A stretch of 64,000 nt of DNA from Pseudomonadota bacterium (lineage in GTDB: Bacteria; Desulfobacterota; Binatia; Binatales; Binataceae). Under the pieces are notes generated by a model. It made no database searches. It was not told where the DNA came from and was given only the letters and a program-made list of their open reading frames with translations. The stretch lies in contig JAJPJA010000059.1 in assembly GCA_021324455.1 (NCBI GenBank), positions 37,644 through 101,643 on the forward strand, in the 5' to 3' direction. Made by a program: the position numbers and the translations under genes. Below, piece by piece: positions 8,621 through 16,722 of the stretch (its first letter is position 1; each line of letters begins with the position of its first letter).

Positions 8621-9388
8621 TCAGCCCGCGGCTTTGGTCATCTCCTTGATGATCTGCACCGCGCGCTCGCGCAGCAGGGTGCGGTCGGCGCCGACGGTGA
8701 GCAGGCGATAGCCGCCGGCGGTCGCGCGCGACGCGTCGGCCACCGACGCCGCGGGACGTCCGCACACGATGCCGGCGGCCGCGGTCGCCTTCAGCACCTT
8801 ATCCATCGCGGCGGTAAGCTGGGCGGGCGGGTTTTCGCTGAACGCCGACCCCGCCGCCAGTCCCATATCGACGGCAAGGTCGGCGGGTCCGATGAACACG
8901 CCGGCGACACCCGGGACGGCGCAAATTTTGGCCGCGTTCTCCACTCCTTTGGAAGTTTCGATCATGACCAGGCAACTGACCCGCTCGGTCAGCGCCTTGA
9001 CGTCGAAGCCCAGCCCGGCCCGGAACGGACCGAAGCTGCGCACGCCTTTGGGCGAGTAATGGCATGCGGCGACGGCCTCGGCCGCTTCATCGGCGTTGTT
9101 CACCAGCGGGACGATCACGCCGTCGGCGCCGGCGTCAAGCACGCGGCCGATGCGCGCCGGCTCGTTGCGGGAGACGCGTACGATGCCGGCGGCGGGAGCG
9201 TTGGCCAGTCCTTTCAACAGCCGGCCCGCGGTGACCTCGTCGAGCAGGCTGTGCTGGCAGTCGATCACGACGAAGTCATAGCCGGAGAAGGCCAGGGTTT
9301 CGATCGACCATTCCGAATCGGTAGTGATCCACGGCCCCAGGGCCGCGCGATTGGCGCTCCAGGCTTTGGACAATGCGCTATGACTCAT
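8621..9388 (-). CDS. HpcH/HpaI family aldolase
   Basis: 255 residues from the ATG at 9388, which has AGGAGG nine bases upstream; a longer frame starts at 9409. Class II pyruvate-aldolase features are all visible: DCQHS (catalytic histidine), VRVSRNEP (arginine), VMIETSKGVENA (metal-binding glutamate) and GPADLAVDMG (metal-binding aspartate). Such enzymes cleave 4-hydroxy-2-oxo acids to pyruvate (or a related keto acid) and an aldehyde, usually at the end of aromatic or sugar-acid catabolism. It converges with the MFS gene and diverges from the hydroxyacid dehydrogenase. The exact substrate is not readable. Confidence 0.9.
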   Translation of the reverse strand: MSHSALSKAWSANRAALGPWITTDSEWSIETLAFSGYDFVVIDCQHSLLDEVTAGRLLKGLANAPAAGIVRVSRNEPARIGRVLDAGADGVIVPLVNNADEAAEAVAACHYSPKGVRSFGPFRAGLGFDVKALTERVSCLVMIETSKGVENAAKICAVPGVAGVFIGPADLAVDMGLAAGSAFSENPPAQLTAAMDKVLKATAAAGIVCGRPAASVADASRATAGGYRLLTVGADRTLLRERAVQIIKEMTKAAG

Positions 9389-9523
9389 GATCGATTTTTC
9401 CTCCTGCAAGGGGTTTTATCGCGCAGCGCCGGGGGTTTTTCAAACGCGCCGCTTGCTTTTAGCCTGTCGGTGTGAAAAGCCTCGAACCTATCCGTGCCGG
9501 AAATCGATTCGGGAAAAACGCCT

Positions 9524-10624
9524 ATGGCCGAGCGCAAAATCGTATTTGTTCCGTCCAGTTTCCTGCATCCCGACGGCGCCGCCGTCTTCCAGCGCCATCC
9601 CGGAATCGATATCGAATATGCGCTCAACGAAGACGAGCGCAGCCAGATGCGGCGCTCGCCCGAACTGCGCCGCCAGCTCCACGCCAAATCCCAGGAGCGG
9701 ACCGACGCCGCGCTCCCGCGTATCCATGCCCTGTGCGCGATGGGCCTGATGGGGCATCTGCCGGTCACGGCCGACATGATGGATCGCGCGCCGCTGCTCG
9801 AAGTCATCTTCATTCCCGCCGCGGGCACCGATCGCATCGATTCGGCCGCGGCCACCGAGCGCGGAATCGTGGTGGTCAACGCCCCCAACGGCAACGCCAA
9901 TTCGGTCGCCGAACATACCGTCGGCCTGATGCTGGGACTGTGCCGGCGCATCGCCGATCGCGACCGCGCGATTCATCGCGACAAGCGGATGGACATGATG
10001 GCGGTGATGCAGGGCGGAATGCCGCTGTCGAACCTCAACGGCAAGACCCTTGGAATCGTCGGCTACGGTTTCGTCGGCCGCAGTATCGGCGACATGTGCC
10101 GGCGCGCCTTTTCGATGAAGGTTATGGCCTTCGATCCGTACTATGATCCGATCGAGGCCGAGCGCCACGGCACCGCGATGGTCGAGGATCTGGATGAGCT
10201 GCTGGGCGCCAGCGATTTCGTTTCGGTCAACACGCCGCTGATGGAGCAGACCCGCGGACTGATCGATCGGGAACGGCTGGGCAGGATGAAAAAGACCGCG
10301 TTTCTGATCAATACCGCGCGCGGACCGGTAGTGGATACCGATGGCCTGGTATCGGCGCTGCGCGACCGCGTAATCGCCGGCGCCGCGCTTGACGTCACCG
10401 ATCCCGAGCCGCTGCCCGACGGGCATCCGCTGTTCGAGTTCGAAAACGTGATCATCACGCCGCATCTGGGCGGCAACTCGCCCGAGACGTTCCGCCCCTG
10501 CTCGATCATCTCCTCGCGGCTGGCGCTGGATGTGCTCAGGGGCAGGCGTCCTTCGAACATGATTAATCCTCCGGCATGGGAGCGGCTGCGCGCGCGCCTC
10601 GCGAAGCGGGCGGAGCTGAAATAA
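9524..10624 (+). CDS. D-2-hydroxyacid dehydrogenase, NAD-dependent
   Basis: 366 residues from the ATG at 9524; a GTG at 9494 would add ten residues. The Rossmann motif is LGIVGYGFVGRSIG. The catalytic triad of the family is present: arginine in NTARGPVVDTD, glutamate in DPEPLPDGHPL and histidine in ITPHLGG. The reaction is reversible oxidation of a D-2-hydroxy acid to the 2-oxo acid with NAD(P)H, in the cytoplasm. The stop is followed after four bases by the P450 start, so the two are co-translated or at least co-transcribed. It may reduce or oxidise an intermediate made by the adjacent P450 or HpaI aldolase; this is inference. Confidence 0.9.
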   Translation: MAERKIVFVPSSFLHPDGAAVFQRHPGIDIEYALNEDERSQMRRSPELRRQLHAKSQERTDAALPRIHALCAMGLMGHLPVTADMMDRAPLLEVIFIPAAGTDRIDSAAATERGIVVVNAPNGNANSVAEHTVGLMLGLCRRIADRDRAIHRDKRMDMMAVMQGGMPLSNLNGKTLGIVGYGFVGRSIGDMCRRAFSMKVMAFDPYYDPIEAERHGTAMVEDLDELLGASDFVSVNTPLMEQTRGLIDRERLGRMKKTAFLINTARGPVVDTDGLVSALRDRVIAGAALDVTDPEPLPDGHPLFEFENVIITPHLGGNSPETFRPCSIISSRLALDVLRGRRPSNMINPPAWERLRARLAKRAELK

Positions 10625-10628
10625 CGCG

Positions 10629-11876
10629 ATGGCGGCCGTCAGCAGTCTGGAGCGGAACTTCGTTTACGATCCGTTCGCGGTCGATGTGATGCGGGATCCG
10701 TACCCGTATTACAAGGTGCTGCGCGAGAAGTACCCGCTGTATTGGATCGAAAAATACGGCGCGTGGGCGATCTCGCGCTACCAGGACATATTGAAAATCC
10801 TGACCGACCCGCGGGCGCATCTGACCACCACCGAGGGCACGCTGATGAGCCCGTCGATGATGCGCCGCAAAAACGGCGGCATCGTACCGCCGCCGCGGCT
10901 TAATCCGCTCGACATATTTCCCAACATGCCGAGTCCCTACTACGAACAGATTCGCCAATCCGCCATCGCTCCGCTGCGGCCCCATGCGGTGGCCGGACTG
11001 GAAGATTTCATCCGCGCGCGCGTGCGCCAGCGGCTGGAGGAATTGATCGCGCGCGGCCGTTTCAACGCCACCGTCGAATTCGGCGGCTACGTGGCGTCGG
11101 GCACCACCTGCCGGCTGGCCGGTTTGCCGCTGGACCAAGCGCCGCGCCTGCTCGAGCTGGTCAACCGCTCCACTTCGCGCAATCCGGAAAAGGGCGGCTT
11201 CACTGATGATTACCAGGAGGTTTCAAAGCAGCTGTTCGGGCTTTTGGCCGACCTCTCGCGCAGCCGGCGCAAGGCCGGCGCCGACGGCAGCAATCGGATG
11301 GTGGACGGATTGCTTAATCTCGAATTTGAAGGACGCCGTCTGACCGACGACGAAGTCGCGGCCGAACTGGTGTCGATCATTGTCGGCGCCACCGAGACGC
11401 TGCCCAAGGTGGTCGGGGCGGGTCTGCTCGAGTTGTGGCGCCATCCCGATCAGCGCGCCGAGGTGCTGGCCGACCTCAAGACCAACGCGCGCATCGCGTT
11501 CGAGGAGATGCTGCGTTACGGCGCTCCCGCCCAGTGGTTCACCCGCACCGTGGTGGACCGTCCCTACCAATTGCGCGAGTACACGCTGATGCCCGGGGAT
11601 CGGCTGATCATCATATACGCCTCGGCCAACCGCGACGAACGGGTGTTCGAGAAGGCCGACCAGTTCATCTGGAATCGTCCGATGGAAGAGCATCTGGCCT
11701 TCGGCTACGGGATGCATTTCTGCGTCGGCGTGCATGTCGCGCGCCTGGAAGGACGCATCATGCTCGAGGAACTGCTGCGCCGCATCCCCGCCTATGAAGT
11801 CGACGAACCCAACGCGCGCCGCGTCATTTCGGATTTCCAACTGGGCTGGATGGAAGTCCCGCTGATCGTGAAATAG
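10629..11876 (+). CDS. Cytochrome P450
   Basis: 415 residues, the normal length of a soluble bacterial P450. The heme loop FGYGMHFCVGVHVAR supplies the thiolate ligand Cys365. The I-helix has VGATET with the conserved acid-threonine pair, and the K-helix ExxR is EEMLR. It needs a ferredoxin and reductase, but none is encoded in the window, so electrons must come from elsewhere. The start lies four bases after the hydroxyacid dehydrogenase stop. Likely role: hydroxylation of a hydrophobic substrate in the catabolic region. CYP family cannot be assigned by eye. Confidence 0.93.
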   Translation: MAAVSSLERNFVYDPFAVDVMRDPYPYYKVLREKYPLYWIEKYGAWAISRYQDILKILTDPRAHLTTTEGTLMSPSMMRRKNGGIVPPPRLNPLDIFPNMPSPYYEQIRQSAIAPLRPHAVAGLEDFIRARVRQRLEELIARGRFNATVEFGGYVASGTTCRLAGLPLDQAPRLLELVNRSTSRNPEKGGFTDDYQEVSKQLFGLLADLSRSRRKAGADGSNRMVDGLLNLEFEGRRLTDDEVAAELVSIIVGATETLPKVVGAGLLELWRHPDQRAEVLADLKTNARIAFEEMLRYGAPAQWFTRTVVDRPYQLREYTLMPGDRLIIIYASANRDERVFEKADQFIWNRPMEEHLAFGYGMHFCVGVHVARLEGRIMLEELLRRIPAYEVDEPNARRVISDFQLGWMEVPLIVK

Positions 11877-12021
11877 CCTCTGAACAAAGGCTGCCAGGCT
11901 CGATACGGCAGAAGATAGCCGCAGCGGCGGCAATAAATCCATGCGGCTGAGCGGCAGCATGTTCCGCTCCACAGCGGTTTGAAAAAGAAGAGCATCCAGC
12001 GGCGCGTCGGGCCAAAGCGAC

Positions 12022-12900
12022 TTACGCGTGCTGGGCGCGTTCGACTATCGGCGCGAGGCGATGGATTACTTCCATCGCGCGGCCGTGGGCCATCCGTACC
12101 GCGTCCCGCTGCGAGAACAGGATCAGACGGTCGACGCCGGCGTCTTTGTATTGCTTGAGTTCATCCAGCGGCACGCCCTCGTCGCCTGGCGCGACGAACG
12201 GCTCGATCCGAATCTTGCCAGGATCGCGGCCATGCTGCGCCGCCAGCTTGCGGATGGTTTCGGCGTTTTGCCTGAGCGCCTCCGGCCTGCCCGCCGCCGG
12301 ACACCATCCGTCATAAGTGCGCGCCACGCGCTCCAACGCCTTGGGGCCCAATGCTCCGAGCAGAATCGGCGGATAAGGCTTCTGCACCGGTTTGGGCTCG
12401 AAGCGCACCGGCGGAAATTTCACCAGCTCGCCCTGGTAGCTGCATTCCTTTTCGGTCCACAGCACGCGCATCGCCTCGGTGGTCTCGCGCAGCAGTTTCC
12501 ATCGGGTGGCGAAATTCACGCCGAAGACTTCGGTCTCCTCGCGCAGCCATCCGGCGCCCACTCCCAGCACCACGCGTCCGCCCGAGATCACGTCCAGAGT
12601 GGCGATGAGCTTGGCGGTGACGATCGGTTCGCGTTCGGGAAGCAGGCAGATGCCGGTGCCGAGCTTGACGCGTTTGGTCACCGCGGCGGCCACGCTCAGC
12701 GCGATAAACGGGTCCATCCAGCGCCCGTAATGCTCCGGCAGCTTGCCGCCGCCGTACGGCGGAACGGTTTTGAAATCGATCGGAATTACCGGATGCTCCG
12801 GGATGTAGAACGACTCGAACCCGAGCTGCTCGACTTCATGCGCGATCTCGGCGATATCTCCGGTCTCGGCGGTGGCGGTGATCATCACTCCGATGTTCAT
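12022..12900 (-). CDS. LLM-class (F420-type) luciferase-like oxidoreductase
   Basis: 292 residues from the ATG at 12900, which has GGAGGT seven bases upstream; the frame continues to 12969 without support. The fold signature is clear: GVMITATAETGDI, SFYIPEHP, RVKLGTGICLLP, DVISGGRVVLGVGAGW and PILLGALGPKALERVARTYDGW. The TIGR03619-like subgroup binds F420 rather than FMN in many taxa, so F420 use is likely but not proven. It could reduce or oxidise an alcohol or ketone, or serve as the oxygenase of a two-component system. It is adjacent to and co-oriented with the Baeyer-Villiger-type gene upstream, 121 bases away. Confidence 0.9.
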   Translation of the reverse strand: MNIGVMITATAETGDIAEIAHEVEQLGFESFYIPEHPVIPIDFKTVPPYGGGKLPEHYGRWMDPFIALSVAAAVTKRVKLGTGICLLPEREPIVTAKLIATLDVISGGRVVLGVGAGWLREETEVFGVNFATRWKLLRETTEAMRVLWTEKECSYQGELVKFPPVRFEPKPVQKPYPPILLGALGPKALERVARTYDGWCPAAGRPEALRQNAETIRKLAAQHGRDPGKIRIEPFVAPGDEGVPLDELKQYKDAGVDRLILFSQRDAVRMAHGRAMEVIHRLAPIVERAQHA

Positions 12901-12961
12901 GTCATACCTCCATAGCGCAATGTGAAAAGAATGAAGCTTGGGGCGGCAATCGTGCCGGGGC

Positions 12962-13005
12962 ACCTTCACCCTGACCCTCTACCACCGTGAAAATGCGGGA
13001 GAGGA
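12962..13005. repeat. Degenerate intergenic palindromic repeat
   Basis: The short gap between two minus-strand genes contains CACCCTGACCCTCT-like and GCGGGAGAGGA (12995-13005) segments. The halves resemble the ends of the common bacterial intergenic palindrome with CCCTCTCCC and GGGAGAGGG arms. Only CCTCT/AGAGG still pairs, with a long loop, so this copy would be decayed. Related GCGGGAGA cores occur in other intergenic gaps at 36143 and 54719. Confidence 0.35.
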
Positions 13006-13021
13006 GCCACAAGAGCCAAAC

Positions 13022-14959
13022 TCAGCGCAGATCGTAGTCGGACAAATCCGGCTCCCGCATCCATTTCCAGTAATCGACCAGCCGCCAGGGCGAGGTATTG
13101 ATCACGACGCCGCGGTCATTCTTGTACCAGTTGCGCGTGCCCGGATGCGCCCATACCATCCCGGCGCAGGTTTTCGCGTAGCGATCGACATAATCCTGGA
13201 ACGGCCCCGGCTTGCATTCCATCGCGGCGGCGCCGCGCTCGACCATCGCCTTGATGCATCCCATGACGTAGCGCACCTGGCATTCGGAATGGAAGATGAT
13301 GCTGCCGCCGTGTGCCAGGTTGGTTGACGGGCCGTAGAGCAGAAACAGGTTGGGGAACTTCGGCACCGTGATGCCGAGATAGGCGTGCGGCTCGTCGGCC
13401 CACGCCTGGCGCAGGTTGACGCCGCCGCGCCCGAGGATTTCCATCGGCCAGAGAAACCGGTTGGCGTGAAACCCGGTGGCATACACGATTATGTCCGTGC
13501 GATGATGCGTGCCCCTGGCGTCAACAATGCCGTCGGGCACGATCGCGCGGATTTCCTCATCGATCAGCTCGACGTTGTCGCGTTTGAGCGCGCCCAGCCA
13601 CGATCCGTTGTCGACCAGGATGCGTTTCACAAAGGGCGGATAATTGGGAATGACTTTTTGCAGTAGTTCGGGCCTGTCGCCCACCTGGCGCCTGATATTG
13701 GCCACCAGGTTTTCGCGGATGCGGTCGTTGAGCTTGCTGATGGATCGATCCTGATGCGGCCATTGGGGGTCGATGGTGCAGGCCGGCAGCAGCGCGTCGG
13801 AACTGGCGTAAAACAACAGGAACCGATACCAGCGCGCGTAGTACGGCACATGCCTCAGCAGCCATTTCTTGTCCTCGCCGACCAGCGCGTGATACTGGCT
13901 GTTGGGAAACATCCACGGCGCGGAGCGCTGAAACACCAGCAGCCGCGCGGCGACCTTGGCCACTTCGGGGACGATCTGAAACGCGCTGGCGCCGGTGCCG
14001 ATTACCGCCACCGTCCTGCCCTTTAAGTCATGCTGATGCTGCCATCGGGCCGAATGCCACGAGGGGCCCGCAAAACTCTCGCGCCCCGCGATGTCGGGCA
14101 GTTTGGGTCGATTGAGCTGGCCGACCGCGCTGATAATCGCATTGAACTTTAGATTTTCCTCCGTGCCGGCCGCGGTGCGCATCGTCACATTCCACCGCCG
14201 CTCGTCCTCGGCGTAGCGCGCCGCGATAACCTCGGTGGAAAAACGGAGGTGCGGGCGGATCCCGTACTTGTCGGCGCAGCGGTTGAAGTAGGCGAAGAGT
14301 TCGTCGCGGCGCGAGAAGTACTCGGGCCATCCGTGATTGGGCTCGAAGGAGAACGAATAGAAATGATTGGGCGAGTCCACGCGGCATCCGGGATAGCTGT
14401 TTTCAAACCATGTCCCGCCCACCGCCTCGTTCTTCTCGACCACCAGATAGGGAATGCCGGCCTCCTGCAGCCGAATGGCGGCCAGCAACCCGGACATCCC
14501 CGCGCCGATGATCAGGACCTGATGCTTGCGTTTGTCTTCGGCGCTGACCGGTTGGTCCCATTTGAACGCGCGATGGTCCACGCCGTCGAGCGCCAGCTCT
14601 TCCATCATCATGGGGACGTATTCCCGCGGCACTTCCTCGCCGACCAAAAAACTCATCAGGGCATGCACCTGCGGTTCGGAAAGGGGCGGCGGCAGGGTGC
14701 ATCCGCGATCGCGGTAAGCCTTGAGCACTTCAAGGGCGTGCGCGCGCACCTTAAGCTTTTCTTCGTGGGTCAGCGAGCTTTCGTAATCGCCGTTGACCAC
14801 GCGCCTGGGCTTGATCGGTCCGTCGAGCAGGCTCATGTCGCCGGTGACGTGCACCATCGACATCATCAGGGTGGGGACGTTGGCGCTCCTGAGCGCCTGT
14901 GCGATGAAGTCGTCGTTTTCGGTGATTCTCTGTTCGGCCGGCTTGAGGCGAATGCGCAT
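13022..14959 (-). CDS. FAD-dependent Baeyer-Villiger-type monooxygenase (HAPMO-like)
   Basis: 645 residues from the ATG at 14959; the frame is open to 15151, and a start at 14983 is also possible. An N-terminal helical extension of ~140 residues precedes the FAD site IGAGMSG (152-157), as in 4-hydroxyacetophenone monooxygenase. The Baeyer-Villiger fingerprint FxGxxxHxxxW is present as FAGPSWHSARW (296-306), followed by the NADPH site GTGASA (321-326), and ATGFHANRFLWP closes the fold. It probably inserts oxygen next to a ketone to form an ester or lactone, using NADPH and O2. Within this window, the cyclase hydrolase and amidohydrolases could act on the product. The last fingerprint position is Gln rather than Pro or Asp. 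Confidence 0.9.
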   Translation of the reverse strand: MRIRLKPAEQRITENDDFIAQALRSANVPTLMMSMVHVTGDMSLLDGPIKPRRVVNGDYESSLTHEEKLKVRAHALEVLKAYRDRGCTLPPPLSEPQVHALMSFLVGEEVPREYVPMMMEELALDGVDHRAFKWDQPVSAEDKRKHQVLIIGAGMSGLLAAIRLQEAGIPYLVVEKNEAVGGTWFENSYPGCRVDSPNHFYSFSFEPNHGWPEYFSRRDELFAYFNRCADKYGIRPHLRFSTEVIAARYAEDERRWNVTMRTAAGTEENLKFNAIISAVGQLNRPKLPDIAGRESFAGPSWHSARWQHQHDLKGRTVAVIGTGASAFQIVPEVAKVAARLLVFQRSAPWMFPNSQYHALVGEDKKWLLRHVPYYARWYRFLLFYASSDALLPACTIDPQWPHQDRSISKLNDRIRENLVANIRRQVGDRPELLQKVIPNYPPFVKRILVDNGSWLGALKRDNVELIDEEIRAIVPDGIVDARGTHHRTDIIVYATGFHANRFLWPMEILGRGGVNLRQAWADEPHAYLGITVPKFPNLFLLYGPSTNLAHGGSIIFHSECQVRYVMGCIKAMVERGAAAMECKPGPFQDYVDRYAKTCAGMVWAHPGTRNWYKNDRGVVINTSPWRLVDYWKWMREPDLSDYDLR

Positions 14960-15210
14960 GACTGGGCGGCAACTCCGCATGGATTTCGGGCGGCGAATGC
15001 GCCGCCCGGTGCAATCGGGACTTACTTTATGACAAGCAAATAAACATCGCCAACGCCTCATCACCCCCGCCGATGCTTTGACGCGCCTGGATTCATGATT
15101 CTTTTGCGTGCGCCTGTCCGCTGCTTCAATCGCAAGAGGGGAGCAGAGCACACCTGAAGGCCGCTGCGTGCGAAGATCCTCAAAAAAAGATAAAATTGCA
15201 GCTCCAGGCT

Positions 15211-16593
15211 ATGGTTCAGGCGCTGAAAGGAAACCCATCGGCCCTTCGCATCGCCGGCATCGGATTGGGAATCGTTGCCGCCATGTTTTTGCTCAACAGC
15301 CGCTATCCGAATCTGCTGCGGCTGGCCGAGCTCAAGATGTTCGATTTGCGCATGCACGCGCGGCAAAGGCGCAAGCCCTTCGGCGCCGTGGCGATCGTCG
15401 CGATCGACGACAAAAGCATCAGGGAACTGGGCCGCTGGCCATGGCCGCGCACCGTTTTCGCCAACCTGGTGGACGCGCTGAACTCCTACAAGGCCGCGGT
15501 GGTGGGCTTCGACATGGTGTTCAGCGAGCGCGACCTCGAGAGCGCCGCGCCGAATCTCAATGGCGCGGATGCGCGCGGCGATGCTCCGGCGCCGGCTGCC
15601 AGTGTCAGCAACGACGATGCCTTCGCCAGGGCCATAAAGGCCCAGGGATCCACCCTGATTGGCTATCCGCTCGAATTGGATTCCGGCGCTGCTGGCGCGA
15701 TTACGCCCGGCTTTGTGACCGAGGTCGCCGCCCCGGCCCCGATGACATATACCAGGGTGAAGATAGAGGGCGGTGAAGCAGGTGAAGTCCGGGTGCCGCT
15801 GCCCCGCGCTGTCGCCTATCTGCCAAACCTGCCTGTAATCGATCGCGCCGCGCGCGGTTCGGGCTATCTTGACACGCCAACCGATTCCGACGCGGTGCTC
15901 CGCTCCGAAATGATGGTGATACGGTTCGGCAAGCTTTATTGTCTGCCCTTCATTCTCGCCGTCACCAGCGTTTATGCCAACGGCGCGCCGACCACGCTCA
16001 GGTTGTCCGACTTCGGCGTCGTGCGGGCGTCGATCGGTCCGGTTGCGATACCGGTTGACGAGCAGGGACGGATGCTGGTCAATTTCCGCGGCCCGCCGCA
16101 TACGTTTCCCTACTACTCAGCCAGCGACGTGATAGGCCGGCGCGTTTCGCCGGCGGCGCTGGCCAACAAAATCGTCCTGGTGGGAGCAGCGGCGGTGGGC
16201 GCTGGCGACCGTTGGTCCACGCCGATGGGAGCTGATTTTCCGGGCGTCGAGTTCCATGCCAACGCGATCGACAATATCCTGACCGGCGACTTTATTCAGC
16301 GCTCCGACGTTACCGCCGGTCTGGAGCGTGCAGCCGCGGCGGCGATGGGGGCAATCGTCATCATGGGGGCCGTTTGGCTGCCGGCGTCGTCGTCGGCGGT
16401 TTTGGTCGTAGCGTTGATTTGCGGCTATCTGGCGTTCGCGCAGTTTTTACTGGTAGCCGGCGGCCTGTTTGTGGGCGTGCTTTTTCCCCTTATCACGGCC
16501 TTCGTCACTTACGCGGCGCTGACCAGCTACCGCCTGTATCTGGCCGAGCAACGCGAAAAACACCTCCTGCGCGAGGCCGTGAGCAAATCCTGA
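15211..16593 (+). CDS. CHASE2-domain membrane sensor without output domain
   Basis: 460 residues from the ATG at 15211; a TTG at 15196 is an alternative. One N-terminal membrane segment (IGLGIVAAMFLLN) is followed by a periplasmic CHASE2 domain (LRLAELKMFDLRMHARQ, then AIVAIDDKSIRELGRWPWPR, VVGFDMVF and finally GVEFHANAIDNIL) and by about three membrane segments near residues 375-450. In known CHASE2 receptors a nucleotide cyclase, kinase or GGDEF domain follows; here the protein ends in SKS after the last segment. The next gene begins 129 bases later, and that gap does not hold a frameshifted cyclase. It is therefore an orphan sensor or a truncated cyclase. A TAAAAT box at 15191 may be its -10 element. 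Confidence 0.85.
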   Translation: MVQALKGNPSALRIAGIGLGIVAAMFLLNSRYPNLLRLAELKMFDLRMHARQRRKPFGAVAIVAIDDKSIRELGRWPWPRTVFANLVDALNSYKAAVVGFDMVFSERDLESAAPNLNGADARGDAPAPAASVSNDDAFARAIKAQGSTLIGYPLELDSGAAGAITPGFVTEVAAPAPMTYTRVKIEGGEAGEVRVPLPRAVAYLPNLPVIDRAARGSGYLDTPTDSDAVLRSEMMVIRFGKLYCLPFILAVTSVYANGAPTTLRLSDFGVVRASIGPVAIPVDEQGRMLVNFRGPPHTFPYYSASDVIGRRVSPAALANKIVLVGAAAVGAGDRWSTPMGADFPGVEFHANAIDNILTGDFIQRSDVTAGLERAAAAAMGAIVIMGAVWLPASSSAVLVVALICGYLAFAQFLLVAGGLFVGVLFPLITAFVTYAALTSYRLYLAEQREKHLLREAVSKS

Positions 16594-16611
16594 CGCCGGA
16601 AATTACCGGCG
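16594..16611 (+). terminator. Stem-loop directly after the CHASE2 gene
   Basis: The hairpin CGCCGG-aaatta-CCGGCG begins at the base after the CHASE2 stop codon. The following sequence CTTCTCG is only weakly T-rich, so it is a marginal intrinsic terminator. Confidence 0.35.
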
Positions 16612-16722
16612 CTTCTCGACGGTGCCCCCGCAGTTTGTGCTATCGTGGCTTGACCAATGCCATGATTGCGACAGGCGCCAGGGCATAGCCGGGGGTGACC
16701 ACAAGTTAGTATCGTCGCGATA

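Noticed and set aside
16374..16688. 104-residue frame across the end of the CHASE2 gene
   Set aside because: Different frame of the CHASE2 coding region; it does not encode a cyclase domain.
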